Below, one piece after another: positions 1 to 12,523 of a DNA stretch of 64,000 nt. Numbering within the stretch: the first letter of the stretch is position 1; every line of letters begins with the position of its first letter. Made by a program: the position numbers and the translations under genes. A model generated the notes under the pieces. It ran no database searches. It saw only the letters and a program-made list of their open reading frames with translations, and was not told the origin of the DNA. The stretch is taken from contig NC_082702.1 of the NCBI RefSeq assembly GCF_949987515.2, forward strand, positions 48,515,600-48,579,599. The letters run 5' to 3'. Origin of the DNA: Delphinus delphis. Lineage: Eukaryota; Chordata; Mammalia; Artiodactyla; Delphinidae.

Positions 1-294
1 AGCATATTCCCAAAGCACCTTTTTTGTACTGGACATATCCAAGTTTTAAAATACAAGTCAACTTCAAGAAATATAGTAATACACCGTAAGAAGAAAAAAT
101 GGAAAGGAAAAAAGCCCATGTTGGCTTTTTTAACTTGTGATGCTATTACAGCTTTTTTTAAATTAATGCCCTCAAGCTATACTTTTTGTTTAATTAATCT
201 TTGCATCTTGGATTCATATATTGTTTTATGTTGTTCATGAACAGGAAATCTGTTTAATAATTCTCCTCTGTTCCAGTCTAAATAAAAATGTTTA
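1..294. other. AT-rich sequence, nothing recognised
   Basis: No gene, RNA or repeat family is recognised in this stretch upstream of the first SINE. Confidence 0.5.
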
Positions 295-510
295 GGGCTT
301 CCCTGGTGGCACAGTGGTTGGGAGTCCGCCTGCTGATGCAGGGGACACGGGTTTGTGCCCCGGTCCGGGAGGATCCCACATGCTGCGGAGCGGCTGGGCC
401 CGTGAGCCATGGCCGCTGAGCCTGCGCGTCCGGAGCCTGTGCTCCGCAACGGGAGAGGCCACGACAGTGAGAGGCCTGCGTATGGCAAAAAAAAAAAAAA
501 AAAAAAAAAA
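295..510 (+). mobile_element. CHR-type SINE, short subfamily
   Basis: A tRNA-Glu-like head with Pol III box A (tggcacagtgg) and box B is followed by a GC-rich body ending 'gcgtatggc' and a poly-A tail of about 24. It is non-coding; reading frames across it are shadows. The target-site duplication is not clear. Confidence 0.93.
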
Positions 511-684
511 GGTTTAATAGAAATTTATATTTACAAGAAGTCTATCCTGTGCTACCATTTAAAAATACATTTTATACCACCAAATTCATCTTGGCACATT
601 ATGCTTATGTTTTCTTCCAGGTCCACCTTAAATGCAATCCAAAAATACAACTCTGGTAGATAAAGGGCATGGGCAAAAGAGCAA

Positions 685-850
685 TGACCTAGAACTTAGG
701 ACATGAGAGACCCCTTTAGACCCTGCCACCAATTAGCCATTTCACCTTGAATTTACTAATTCTCAAACCAAAAAGCAGATTACCTGCTATAACAATGTAT
801 CAGAGTATTTCAAAAAGATGGGTTCTGTGAATATATGATACTTGGCAAAA
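685..850 (+). repeat. Possible MIR fragment
   Basis: The segment resembles the sense core of MIR (flagged by 'ccctgccaccaattagcc' followed by a 'tcaccttgaatt' block). It is highly diverged and the assignment is tentative. Confidence 0.35.
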
Positions 851-910
851 TGAATATTTTTAGGACTTCAAATTTTTAGTTTTCCTAAGTTTTCCTTTCA
901 CTAACAGGCA

Positions 911-927
911 ATCACACACACACACAC

Positions 928-974
<47 letters not shown>

Positions 975-976
975 TT
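911..976. repeat. Composite (CA)n(CT)n(CA)n microsatellite
   Basis: A CA run is followed by a long uninterrupted CT run and then CA again. It is expected to be length-polymorphic. The CT part is a homopurine/homopyrimidine tract. Confidence 0.95.
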
Positions 977-1220
977 TCCAGATGAAACCTTGGAAATTAA
1001 AATAATAGGTATAAAAGATTAATGTCTTTTGAAATAAACTGTGAAATGGTCAATAGAAGCTAAGACAGAGTTATCTTAGATGACTCCCAATAGCATGGAA
1101 CAATACATGAATATTTTTAATATAATTAACATGAAATTACAGTGGGTTTTTTTTAAAGCTTCTGGTTAAAATTATTGTTCCCTCATATCATAACCTATGG
1201 CTTAAGTTACCTTCATTTTT

Positions 1221-1427
1221 TTTTTTTTTTTTTTGCGGTACGCGGGCCTCTCACTGTTGTGGCCTCTCCCGCTGCGGAGCACAGGCCCCGGACGCGCAGG
1301 CTCAGCGGCCATGGCTCACGGACCCAGCCGCTCCGTGGCACGTGGGATCCTCCCGGACTGGGGCACGAATCCGTGTCCCCTGCATCGGCAGGCGGACTCT
1401 CAACCACTGCGCCACCAGGGAAGCCCC
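1221..1427 (-). mobile_element. CHR-type SINE, short subfamily, antisense
   Basis: Poly-T followed by the reverse complement of the short SINE, ending 'gccaccagggaagcccc'. An exact 17-bp duplication (aagttaccttcattttt) lies at 1204-1220 and 1428-1444, so the insertion is fairly recent and L1-mediated. Confidence 0.96.
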
Positions 1428-2038
1428 AAGTTACCTTCATTTTTAAGCCCAGCTCTGTCTTGGTGTCTAGGTCTTGGCATTGACAAAGCCAGCATTGCTG
1501 AAAACTTAACAATACAATACGAATTAGATATAGCCATTTTCACCACAGGATTACCAACCTGAACCAGAAATAGTTTATTAATTGTTCTGAAAAGATCTTT
1601 CTTCTCTCTTAGGACAGGTGTGGTGAGATGAGGAAAAATTCTCCTTTAGTCTTTAAAATGGTGAATACACTAATTGATTTTTTTGATGTTAAAGTCAAAC
1701 TTGCATTCCAGAGATAAACTCTACTTTTCATCATGCATTATCCTTTTGATATATTCCTAGAATCAAACTGTTAATATTTCATCAAGGATGCCTGCAGCTA
1801 CGTTTACGAGAGACAGCAGTCTGCAATTTTCTATTCTTGTAATGTCTTTGCTATCAGAGTACTGCTGGCCCCAAGAATCAAGTTGGGAATTCTTCCCTCC
1901 TCCTCTAATTTCTGAAGGAGAATTTGTACGATTGGTGTTATTTCTTCCTTCAATGTTCTACAGAATTTAACCAGTGAAACGATCTCACTTTTGAGTGTGC
2001 TTATGTGTATTTGAAGGTTTTCTGGAACAAATTCAATT

Positions 2039-2071
2039 GTGTGTGTGGTGTGTGTGTGTGTGTGTGTGTGT
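2039..2071. repeat. (TG)n microsatellite
   Basis: A dinucleotide run with one interruption (gtgtggtgtg) inside the old antisense L1. Confidence 0.9.
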
Positions 2072-3042
2072 TCAGTTTTCTATTTCATTTTGTACCAGCT
2101 GGATAAATTCTGGCTTTTATGCATGTGTCTATTTAAGCTAGGTTTTCAGATTTATTGACATTAAAATGTTTGTAATATTTGCATATCTTTTTAATATCTG
2201 TAGACTCTATGGAAATAGCTCTTCTTTTATCCCTGATACTGATCATTGATGGTCTTTCCTTTGTGTGCCACCTTTCTCAAATGAGTTTCCATGAGAAAAT
2301 TAAGGCCCGAAAATATCCATTGAATGTAATGAACTAACTTATCTATGCCCTAGAATGACAGCAACTATAGACCATTTGGGTGGCAATTGGGAAAACAGTC
2401 CCTACATTCATTGTCTGTATTGTTTAATTCTCTCGTGGAAATTTGTGTGGTTAAGACTCCTCTAGGAGTTATAGCATTTTCTCTTAACTTATCACTGTCT
2501 GTTCTTCATATAAAATACAAAGACACTGTAATAATGGAGTTCCACGTAGCCCCCGTCATTTGGGGTATGGTCACATATACTACTCCGAAAGCATTATGAT
2601 CACCATTGAGGTGGCATTATTTTGTTTAAACATTTATGTGTCTTTTAAAAAAATAAAAGAATGAAAATATTTGATATATTCCCACATATTTACAATTTCT
2701 GGTGCTTTTTATTCTTTCCTGGAGTTTTAACTTTCATCTTCTGTCGCTTTCCTTTACCCAGAAGAACCTGAGCATTTCCTGCAGTGCTAATCTAACTGCA
2801 ACAAATTCTCTCACTTTTATTTATCTGTAAATGTCTTTATTTCACCTTGATTTTTGAAGGAGATTGTTGATACATGTAAAATTTAGACTATTATTTTCTT
2901 TAAGCACTTTAAACTTTTCACATTGCCTTCTGGCTTCTTTTGATGAGAAATCAGCTATCATTTGTATTTTTGTTCCCATCGTATAATGTGTAATTTTCTT
3001 TTGCTGCTTTTAACATTTCCTCTACATCTCTGGGTTTGTTTG

Positions 3043-3231
3043 TTTTTTTTCTCTGCGGCACGCGGTTCTCTCTCCGTTGCGGAGCACAGGCTCCGGACGC
3101 GCAGGCTCAGCGTCCATGGCTCACGTGTCCAGCCGCTCCGCGGCATGCGGGATCCTCCTGGACCGGGGCACGAACCCGTGTCCCCTGCATCGGCAGGCAG
3201 ACTCCCAACCACCGCGCCACCAGGGAAGCCC
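3043..3231 (-). mobile_element. CHR-type SINE, short subfamily, antisense
   Basis: Reverse complement of the short SINE with a small internal deletion in its GC-rich 3' part (ctctctccgttgcgg replaces the usual longer block). Imperfect duplications ('acatctctgg' and 'gcacctctgg') flank it. Confidence 0.92.
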
Positions 3232-5189
3232 TGCACCTCTGGTTTTTAGCAGTTTGACTACCATGTGCTTAGCTGAGCTCTTCTTTGCATTCATCCTATT
3301 TGCTGTTTGCTAAGGATGATGGATTTGCATGTTTGTGTTTTTCACCAAAGTTTGGAAATTAAGTCCTTATTTCCTCAAATGCTTTTTGTCCCATTTTTGC
3401 CTTCCCTGGGGCTCAAATCACACATATGTGATATGTCCCATGAGTCACTGAAGTGCTGTTCGTTTCTTTAATCTTACTTCTCTCTGTACTTTAGAAAAGA
3501 TAATTTCCTTGTTATATCTACAAATTCACTGACACCTTCTTCGGCTATCTTGATGATGCTGTCAAATCCGTCCAGTAAAGTTTCCATCTCACATATTTAC
3601 TTTTAAGTTCTAGAATGATTTGATTCTATGTTATAGTTTGTAATTCTCTGCTTAAATTTTTCTACTCCCTCATTATGGCCATAATTCCCTTCACATTCTT
3701 GAAAATATATTTATAACACATATTTTAAAGTTTCTGTATGTTGATCACAATATCTGAGCTATCATGAGTTGAGTCTTTATGCACTACAGGTTCCCCCTAC
3801 TACCCAAAAGTAGACCATTCCTGTGAAACCTTTCATAAACTGAAATGGCACAAAGCAAAGAAGCAGTTACCTTAGCACACATCTTGCCAATGGGTGCACA
3901 GAATAAATCGAGATAGAGCACAGACACTCACAGATACAGTGCAAAGCTACGGCAGCTTAGTGCTTTGACATCGACCTTAGTAATTTTTTTTGGATACGTC
4001 TCTTCAGACAAGGGAAACAAAAGCAATAATAAACGGGACTATACCAAAGTAAAAAGCTATTACACAGTGAAGGAAGCTATCAACAAAATGAAAAGGCAGC
4101 CTACTGAATGGGGGAAGATATGTGCAACAATATATCCGATAAGGGGTTAATATCCAAAACACACAAAGAACTAATACAACTCAACATCAAAAACAAAAAA
4201 TAGGCAGAGGACCTGAAATAGACGTTTTTCCAAAGAAGACATACAAATGGCCAACAGGCACATGGAAAGATGCTCGACATCACTAATCAAGGAAATGCAA
4301 ATCAAAGCCACTATGAGATATCACCCCACACCCGTCAGAATGGCTATTATCAAAAAGGCAACAGATAAAAAGTTTCGACAAGAATGCGGACAAAGGGGAA
4401 CCCTCCTGCACTGTTGGTGGGAATGTAAATTGGGGTAAATTGGTGCAGCCACTATGGAGAACAGTATGGCGATGCCTCAAAAAATTAAAAATAGAACTAC
4501 CATACAATCAAACAATTCCACTTCTGAGTATTTTTCTGAAGAAAACAAAAACATTAATTAGAAAAAATATATGCACCCCTATGTTTATTGCAGCATTATT
4601 TACAATAGCCGAGATATGAAAGCAACCTCAGTGCCCATAAGTCTATGAATGGATCGAGAAGGTGTGGTGTGCATGCACACTGGAATATTACTCAGCCATA
4701 AAAAAGAATGAAACCTTGTCATTTGCAACAACGTGGATGGACTTAGAAGGTATTATGCCAAGTCAACTGAGTCACACAGAGAAAGAGAAGTACCACACAA
4801 TTTCACTTACATGTGGAATCTAAAAAACAATGAATAAATATAACAAGACAGAAATAGAATTATAGATACAGAGAACAAACAGGTGGTTGCCAGAGAGGAG
4901 GGGGTTGGGAGGAGGAAAGAAATAGGTGAGGCAGATTAAGAGGTACAAAATAAATGTCATGGGTATGAAATGCACAGTGTGGGGAAGATAGTCAATAACT
5001 GCGTAATATCTTTTTATGGTGATAATTGTAACTGAAATTTTGCAGTACTCGTGAAATGTGTAGAAATACTAAGTGTGTAGAAATGTGTAGAAATATTGAG
5101 TCACTATGTTGTATTACAGGAACTAACACAGTGGTGTAGGTCAATTATACTTCAAAAGCAAACAAAGAAACTCATAGAAAAAGAGATCA

Positions 5190-5496
5190 GGGCTTCCCTG
5201 GTGGCGCAGTGGTTAAGAATCCACCTGCCAACGCAGGGGACACGGGTTCGAGCCCTGGTCTGGGAAGATCCCACATGCCGTGAAGCAACGAAGCCCATGC
5301 ACCACAACTACTCAGCCTGCGCTCTAGAACCCGCGAGCCACAACTACTGAGCCTGCGTGCCACAACTACTGAAGCCCACACGTCTAGAGCCCAAGCTCCA
5401 CAACAAGAGAAGCCATGGCAATGAGAAGCCAGAGCACTGCAATGAAGATCCAACACAGCCAAAAATAAATAAAATAATAAATTTATTTTAAAAAAA
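5190..5496 (+). mobile_element. CHR-type SINE, long subfamily
   Basis: A tRNA-Glu-like head is followed by repeated 'ccacaactactgagcc' modules and an 'aaaataaataaa' tail. An exact duplication 'gaaaaagagatcag' lies at 5177-5190 and 5497-5510 (first base of the SINE shared). It sits inside the 3' UTR of the older L1. Confidence 0.94.
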
Positions 5497-5683
5497 GAAA
5501 AAGAGATCAGATTTTGTTTACCAGGGACAGGGGAGTGGAGAGGTAACTGGATGAAAGCAGTCAGAAGGTACAAACGTCCAGTTAGAAGATAAGTAACTGC
5601 TGCATGTTATATATGAAAGTTGCCAAGACAGTAAATCCTAAGAGCTCTCATCACAAGCGAAAACATTTTTCTATTTCAATTTT

Positions 5684-6025
5684 TTTTTAAGTTTTTTTTT
5701 TTGTTACGAAGTTTCTTTTTTTTTTACATTTATTTTATGATTGGCTGCGTTGGGTCTTCGTTGCTGCGTGTGGGCTTTGTCTCTAGTTGCGGCGAGCAGG
5801 CGTTACTCTGTTGCAGCGCGCAGGCTTCTCTTGTTGCGGAGCACAGGTTCTAGGCACGTGGGCTTCGGTAGTTGTGGCTCACGGGTTCTACAGCGCAGGC
5901 TCAGTACTTGTGGCGAACGGGCTTAGTTGCTCCGTGGCATGTGGGATCTTCCCAGACCAGGGCTTGGACCCGTGTCCCCCGCATTGGCAGGCAGATTCTT
6001 AACCACTGCACCACCAGGGAAGCCC
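5684..6025 (-). mobile_element. CHR-type SINE, long subfamily, antisense
   Basis: T-rich tail, then the reverse complement of the long SINE ending 'caccagggaagccc'. 'ctatttc' plus T-rich sequence repeats on both sides (5671 and 6026), consistent with a target duplication. It is inserted in the same L1 3' UTR in the opposite direction to the SINE at 5190. Confidence 0.92.
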
Positions 6026-6470
6026 TCTATTTCTTTAATTTTGTATCCATATGAGATGATGGGTGCTCACAAAACTATTTCATTAATCATTTCTTGATGT
6101 ATGTTGGTCAAATCGTTACGCTGGACACCTTAAATTTATGCTGTACTGTATGTCAATTATATCTCAATAAAACTGAAAGAAAACAAAAAGCTACGGTGGC
6201 TTGATGCTGAAATGCTGAGTGCAGTTCCCGGGGAAGGAGCTTAGTAGCGCCACTCTCCCTGCTGAGAGTGAGCGCTGCCTCTATAACAGCTCACTGCAAA
6301 ACCAACAAATCAACGCTGAACGCTATTTCCTATTTTCGCTTTTGGTCTTTTTTCTTAAAAATGGAAATCCCCCTTGGATTTCCTCCAGTTAGCGAAAACA
6401 GGTACTAATGTAGGTCTTTTGTAAAAGCCAAGTGGTGGAAAGTGAACTTTCAAAAGGCAGGGGATGACTG

Positions 6471-8844
6471 TATTTTTTCTCTTGATTTTGGGTCACATCA
6501 TCTTATTCCTTTACAGGTTGGATTTTTTTTTTTTAATCCAAGATATTGCGCATGATATGTTATAGAGACTTCGGAATCTCTTATTCTTCTTTGAAATATT
6601 GATGCTTATTTTAGCAAACAGTTAACTTGGCTGGACCCAAACTTTAAACTCTGTCTCACTGAGATGAATAGCAGTGAAAATCTCTTCGTCCTTTCAGGTT
6701 TCCTGCTGCTGTTTTTCAGTGGCAACTGTGACATCTCCCCCATACGTGCCAAGTGCAAGGGTAGGACAAAGATTAGGGGGCTCCCCTTCTGTGGCTTCCT
6801 TCTTTGTGGGATTCCTCACCTCACATTCTAGCCACCTAGGAAGCCCTAAGCTCCATTTCTCTGACTGTCAATTAGTAAGCCAGTGGTTTTCTTCCTGATG
6901 TCCTGGTCCCATGCAAAACAAAACTGGTGCAACAAATCATACCCAAGGCACTTCTCCTTTTTTTTCAAAGACCATGTACCCTACAGTTTCTGACTGCGTT
7001 TGGTCATTCTCCAGTGCATTCATATATTACTTTCTTATATTGGTCTATAGTTATAATTGCTACCCGACAGTGTTAGTTTAATACAAGCTACTTCACCATT
7101 ATTGCAAGTCATTTATATCCTTTTTATCTAACCTGCACATAGTAGGAATTCGGGGGATATTATATCGAGTGAATTTAAGTCCCCCTACATAGTCTTTTTT
7201 TTTTCAATTTTCTGATTTATAAAATGAGAGAGATTTCCTACCTTAAACTCCAGTTACATTCCTCACCCTCCAGTCTGTCCCGTTTCTCTTGCCTACATTA
7301 TTTTAATAACCGCCACCTGTCATTCTTCCTCTAAACTCAGCTCTTCACTGGGTTTTTCACAATGACTAATTTGTCTCTAGAATCCACACTGATAATGATT
7401 TCCAACTTCATCTCAAATAATAAAGTCTTTGATAACTATCATTGCCAGATCAAAAAACCTGATTTTTAAAGTTAGTGAGTCATTTATTATCTCCCAAATT
7501 CTGATTCCAAATGAACTTTTCTCTTTTATGCCTCATACACCCTGAGTTCAAGCCTCATCATTCTACTTCACTCAATAGATCTTGTATCCTCCCCACTCCA
7601 CATCTTCCTTTCTTATTTTCTACTTGCCAAATATGCTAATCTTCTCCAGTTAAAAATAACATTTCCCCTGTAAAGCCTTAGAATTAATCACACTAGGGAC
7701 TGAAAAAGCACTTTTGAGCCATTATTATGCTCCTTTATCATATTCACCTTCTGTCTTGTAGTTCAGCAAAATTATCCTCCCACCTTTATAAGTACTTCTT
7801 AAGAAGAAAGTACACTTTATTAATTTGTGTTGCAAGTATAGAGCTAAGTGTATGGTACTGGTCATTCTCTGATGTAACTTCAAAGCAGCACCATTCGCAC
7901 AACCGGATTCCATCTATAGGATATCTACAGAACTCCAACTGTATGTAGTACCATCTATAGGACAAAATATAAATATCCCTTCCGAGGCTGAGAATTCACC
8001 TGGCTCTTCACACTGTATGCTCAGCAAATGCCTGCAGAATACAATTAAAACTCCTTAAACCATATTTTAATAAAGTTGAAAGGGACATGATGACCTCCCT
8101 CTATGTCCCTCATCTGTCATATCCCCGGGTCCTACATATCTAAGAGATATTCTATGAATTATTACCATCCTCTCTCCCATCTTATGGTTATCAAGTTCAT
8201 GGTTTGAAATATGCAAGATCAAACAGCCAAGTTTCCCTGCTGATTTGTCTCACGTTCATACCAAGCATCAGTCTGGCTAGAGTAGGGGCTACGTTTCCCG
8301 TCTGGCCCTTGTCCTACCTGTACTCATAGTTCCTCATATTTTCACAGCTGAAAATCAGTTTATGTTAGAAAGAATTTTACAAGCAGAAAAGGCGGGGCTG
8401 TGGAAGAAATTGATGCTTCCCTGAAAAAATAAGGCATCACCAACCCTTCTGCCACCAACAACAGAGACTGGAAAAATATAAAGCATCAAAATGCATTTTC
8501 TCAGCCTCCTTAGCAGTGAGCAGTGGACAGTAAACTAGTTCTTTCCCATGGGATAAAGACCGATGGCCCGTCTTCCTGATAAGAGGGAGAGATGAAGCTG
8601 GTGTCCTTCTCCCCTATTCTTTCATCTCTGAAGGCAGACAGAATATCTGCCGTAGCAGCATTTACTTGGCAAACATAAGACAATACCAAACAAATCATAC
8701 CAATGTCCGCTTTTACATGACTGAACTGTTGAGCCAACTCCAGTGACTGCTTTACTCTGGAACTTTTTATTATATAAGAAAAGTAAACCTCTATTTTCTT
8801 AATTGATCATATTCATGTTTCTTGTCACTTACAGCAATATCAAT
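6471..8844. other. No gene recognised
   Basis: AT-rich sequence with no long frame and no repeat I can name confidently. Parts of 7270-8230 are pyrimidine-rich and could be an old L2-like LINE, but this is a guess. Confidence 0.5.
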
Positions 8845-9955
8845 TTTTATGGCCATCAATGAAAAGACAAGAGATGACAGACGCTGGTGTGGATGTGGAG
8901 AAAAGGAAACCCTTGTGCACTATTAGTGGGACTGTAAATTGGTCCAGTCAGTATGGAAAACAGTGTAAAGGATGCTCAAAAAACTTTAAAAATAGAACTA
9001 CCATGCGATCCAGGAATTCCACTTCTGGGAATACAGTTGACCTTTGATCAAGGTGAGCTTAGGGGTGCCAACCCCCATGTAGTTGATAATCTGCATATAA
9101 GTTTTGACTCCCCCTAAACTCAATGACCAATAGCCTACTGTTCACCAGAAGCCTTTACCAATAACACAGTCAACTGACATGTATTTTGTTTGTTATATGC
9201 ATTATAGACTACATTCTTACCATAAAGTAAGCTAGAGAAAATAATTTATTAATCAAATCAGAAGGAAGAGAAAATACATTTATAGTCATGCACTGTATTT
9301 ATCAATACCATAAGTTTACGTCATCTGTTTACAAAATAAATCATCTGTCAGTACCTATATCAATATTTTCTTATGATACAAATCACTGTAGTACATGTAT
9401 TACTAACACTAGACCTTACACATGAAAAGATAATGTGAAAAAGAAATTCATGTTTATTTACAGGTATAATGATTCATGCACTGATAAAGAAAAAGCAGCA
9501 ATATGATTGCTTTATGGTAGCCTAGCCTACACACTAATGAATGGTTATAAAATTTTTATGGCATACAGCATTAGACATATTCATAATCCAGTATTGGAAA
9601 CATTGTTACATTTTTTTGGTGGGGGGGATGGAGGAAGGTGGTCAAAAGATGCAAACTTCCGGTTATAAGATAAACAAATATTAGGGATGTAATGTACAAT
9701 AGGATGGCTATGGTTAACACTGCTGTACGATATACAGGTGAGCTGTTAAGACAGCAAAGCCTAAGAGTTCTCATCAGAGGGACGAAATGTTTTTTCCTTG
9801 TTTCTCTTCTTTTTATTGTATATATATGAAAAAATGGATGTTAGCTGAACCTACTGTGGTGATCATTTCACAATACATATAAATCGAGCCATCGTGCTGT
9901 ACCCCTTAAACTTATACAGTGATGGATGTCATTATTTTTCAATAAAACTAGAAAG
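8845..9955 (+). mobile_element. Old L1 3' end split by a MER2-like element
   Basis: 8845-9033 matches late L1 ORF2 (the 'gaactaccatgcgatccag' block) and about 9613-9955 matches an L1 3' UTR ending 'caataaaactagaaag'. The L1 is interrupted by a separate DNA transposon. All L1 coding frames are broken. Confidence 0.7.
9034..9612 (-). mobile_element. MER2-like Tigger-class DNA transposon remnant
   Basis: It begins 'cagttgacctttgatcaag' directly after a TA dinucleotide, which fits the Tc/mariner target. The next 300 bp resemble the reverse of MER2 as I recall it ('aataaagtaagctagagaa'-like block). The 9340-9612 part is less certain and the far inverted terminus was not found. Confidence 0.55.
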
Positions 9956-10356
9956 AACCCTCACAGAACTGTTCACTAAAAGGTTGAATTTGACGTAAGT
10001 AAGTAATACCTTAAAATTTTTTAAAGTATCTATTTCTAAATGAAATGTGACCTAGTAGTATGTAAGCTATGTCTGAAGCACCGTCCTCAGCTCTTCAGTT
10101 TTTTGTTTGGTTTTTTTTTTTTAAAGTTATTCCTTATGGTAACACATTACCCCTCCATTTTTTGGTTGGGTAAATTGAGACTTAGGAAACACAGTGACAG
10201 GGTGAGCGGTTGAGAGTATGGATTTGGATATCACACACACCCAGGCTCCGTCCCTGCACCTTGCCACTCCCTCTTTAAGTGATATTAGGCATGCTGCCTC
10301 TTTAAACTTAAGCTTCCTAATCTGGAAAGCAAGACTACAAGAAGTCCTTATTTATA

Positions 10357-10558
10357 GGGCTTCCCTGGTGGCGCAGTGGTTGAGAGTCCGCCTGCCGATG
10401 CAGGAGACGCAGGTTCGTGCCCCGGTCTGGGAAGATCCCACATGCCGCGGAGCGGCTGGGCCCGTGAGCCATGGCCGCTGGGCCTGCGCGTCCGGAGCCT
10501 GTGCTCCGCAACGGGAGAGGCCACAACCGTGAGAGGCCTGCATACCGAAAAAAAAAAA
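10357..10558 (+). mobile_element. CHR-type SINE, short subfamily
   Basis: Complete SINE with boxes A and B and a poly-A tail. An exact 15-bp duplication 'aagtccttatttata' lies at 10342-10356 and 10559-10573, so it is a clean, recent L1-mediated insertion. Confidence 0.96.
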
Positions 10559-10763
10559 AAGTCCTTATTTATAAAGCAGTTTTGGGGATTAAGTGAGATT
10601 AGATGTGTAAAGTGCTAAAGAAGGACCCGACACATACTAAGTGATGAAGAAATATTATCCATTGCCTTTGGTTTTGCTGTTATTATTTTACATATTTCAT
10701 TACTACCACATGCCACAGAGATAGGAAGTGATGGAGAGTTACGAATCAAAATATGACAATATA

Positions 10764-11098
10764 GGGCTTCCCCGGTGATGCAGTGGTTAAGAATCCACCT
10801 GCCAATGCAGGGGACACAGGTTCGAGTCCTGGTCCAGGAAGATCCTACATGCCGTGGAGCAACTAAGCCTGTGCCACAACTACTGAGCCTGCGCTCTAGA
10901 GCCCACAGCCACAACTACTGAGTCCACGTGCCACACCTACTGAAGCCCGGGCGCCTAGAGCCTGTGCTCCGCAACAAGAGAAGCCACCGCAATGAGAAGC
11001 CTGCGCACCGAAACGAAGAGTAGCCCCCGCTCGCCACAACTAGCGAAAGCCCGTGCAGCAATGAAGACCCAACGCATCAAAAAATAAACAAACTTTTA
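10764..11098 (+). mobile_element. CHR-type SINE, long subfamily
   Basis: Complete long-form SINE with internal 'ccacaactactgag' modules and a tail of the type 'caaaaaataaacaaac'. The flanks 'atgacaatata' and 'atgacagtata' are a near-match duplication with one difference. Confidence 0.93.
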
Positions 11099-11114
11099 AA
11101 AAAATGACAGTATA

Positions 11115-12143
11115 AATCGATGATACAAGATTCAAACCCAAGCTTCTTCAATCCCTACACTTGTGGTTTTTTCTATACTACGGTAAGAACATTTAGATAG
11201 TTAGAATTTCTCCTAGAAGTCATAGGGATCCAATATACACTCTGTTGTGACATTTTATATTTCTGTATCATGATTTTTTTGTGTGTGAGCTCAGAAAGTG
11301 GCAGAATAATACCTTAAATATATAAGTATGTACAACTTTTGGTGTCTTCTGATCTCTTTCTCTTCAAAGAATTAAAAAAACAATCAGAACAAGCCTTAAA
11401 CAGACTGAAAATTCCTCTTTGTATGCCTAACCTCATTACCAAAGCACACATAGGCAGGTGCACGTGGACCATGCGTGAACACCCACCCTCACCCAGCCGA
11501 GCGCTGGATGGATGGTGATAACTGCTATGGATGCTCAGGTGATGAATACAGTATGTTCATTGAGGACACGACCCGTCTGGTCCCTCAGCCTGTGATGATG
11601 GCGGGCAGCAGCCAGGATGTAGTGACGGCACATCTTACTTTTCCTGTTTGTCAGGGAGACGGTGAGACAAATGAAGCTGCCGACAAGTCTGCCATTACAC
11701 CTTTGAGGAGCATATATTACAATATTTCATTCCACTCAGCATGGAAATAACAACCTAAAATTAGCTAGCATTTCAAATAACATTAGAAATCTTGTCAGCG
11801 GTACCACAGCCAATGTAGGCTAACAAGTGTTTTTAGTGAGAAGGCTTCCTGTGCGGTGCTTGTTAAATCAAGTGGGGCCTGAGAAGAAGCCCCGTTTCTT
11901 GGGTAGAATGTACCAGAGTTCTTTGAATTAGAATATTGGGCAGCTCCCTCCCCTTAGATGTCTAAAAAGATGATTCATAGAGGAATAAATTATATCAATA
12001 AATAGTGATGCTTCTCTGACCAGTTAAAGTTGCCATCTGCTTAGCTTGGAGAATATCCTCAAAGAAGTCAACTTACAGCTGATCTAAGCCATCGTGGGAG
12101 CTTTACACCAAACAGAAACCACAAGTTTCTTTTCTGCTGATTT
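11115..12143. other. No gene recognised
   Basis: Sequence of ordinary composition. An open frame over 11475-11750 (91 codons) has no ATG start, recognisable domain or splice context and is not called as a gene. Confidence 0.5.
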
Positions 12144-12162
12144 AAGAAATATTCTCAGTGTG

Positions 12163-12523
12163 GGATATGGGGAGGGGGAAGGGTAAGCTGTGACAAAGCG
12201 ACAGAGAGGCATGGACATACATACACTACCAGACGTAAGGTAGATAGATAGCTAGTGGGAAGCAGCCGCATAGCACAGGGAGATCAGCTCAGTGCTTTGC
12301 GATCGCCTGGAGGGGTGGGATAGGGAGGGTGGGAGGGAGGGAGACGCAAGAGGGAAGAGATATGGGAACATATGTATATATATAACTGATTCATTTGGTT
12401 GTAAAGCAGAAACTAACACACCATTGTAAAGCAATTATACTCCAATAAAGATATTAAAAAATAAATAAATAAAATAAATAAATAAAGATGCTGTGCTGAT
12501 CCATGAAAAAAAAAAAAGAAAGA
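12163..12523 (+). mobile_element. 5'-truncated young-type L1 3' UTR with double A-rich tail
   Basis: About 285 bp match the 3' UTR of the full-length L1 at 44728-52533, including the G-rich block and 'ccaataaagatattaa'. It is flanked by an exact 19-bp duplication (aagaaatattctcagtgtg, 12144-12162 and 12524-12542). After the first A-rich tail (about 12450-12487) come about 19 unique bases (gatgctgtgctgatccatg), then a second A-run. This is the layout of a 3' transduction. Confidence 0.9.

Larger units (their letters stand above)
1640..3780 (-). mobile_element. Ancient L1, antisense, highly degenerate
   Basis: In reverse complement, 1660-2330 resembles the ORF2 reverse-transcriptase region of old mammalian L1. 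About 2640-3780 resembles more 5' parts of an old L1, so the order is collinear with a minus-strand element. A SINE (3043-3231) interrupts it. The stretch 2360-2600 is not clearly L1. No reading frame survives. Confidence 0.6.
3963..6186 (+). mobile_element. L1 3' end (mid-age), with two nested SINEs
   Basis: The sense L1 starts inside late ORF2 and runs through the 3' UTR to 'tctcaataaaactgaaag'. A short frame at 4247-4438 preserves the C-terminal ORF2 cysteine-rich region, with a 'HCWWEC' motif, but stops and frameshifts break the rest. The flanks 'aaagctacggcagctt' (3944-3959) and 'aaagctacggtggctt' (about 6188-6203) look like a diverged 16-bp duplication. SINEs at 5190-5496 and 5684-6025 are nested in the 3' UTR. 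Confidence 0.8.
3787..6470. mobile_element. DNA-transposon-like element split by an L1
   Basis: The flanks 3787-3960 and about 6187-6470 look like two ends of one non-autonomous DNA transposon. The left end begins 'acaggttccccct' and the right end, read in reverse, begins 'acagtcatcccctgcc', a weak inverted match. The family is not identified with certainty. An L1 with its SINEs occupies the middle. No transposase frame is visible. Confidence 0.4.

Noticed and set aside
10357..10428. tRNA-like sequence with boxes A and B
   Set aside because: It is the head of a SINE and not a functional tRNA gene; the same head recurs in at least 18 elements with poly-A tails and target duplications.
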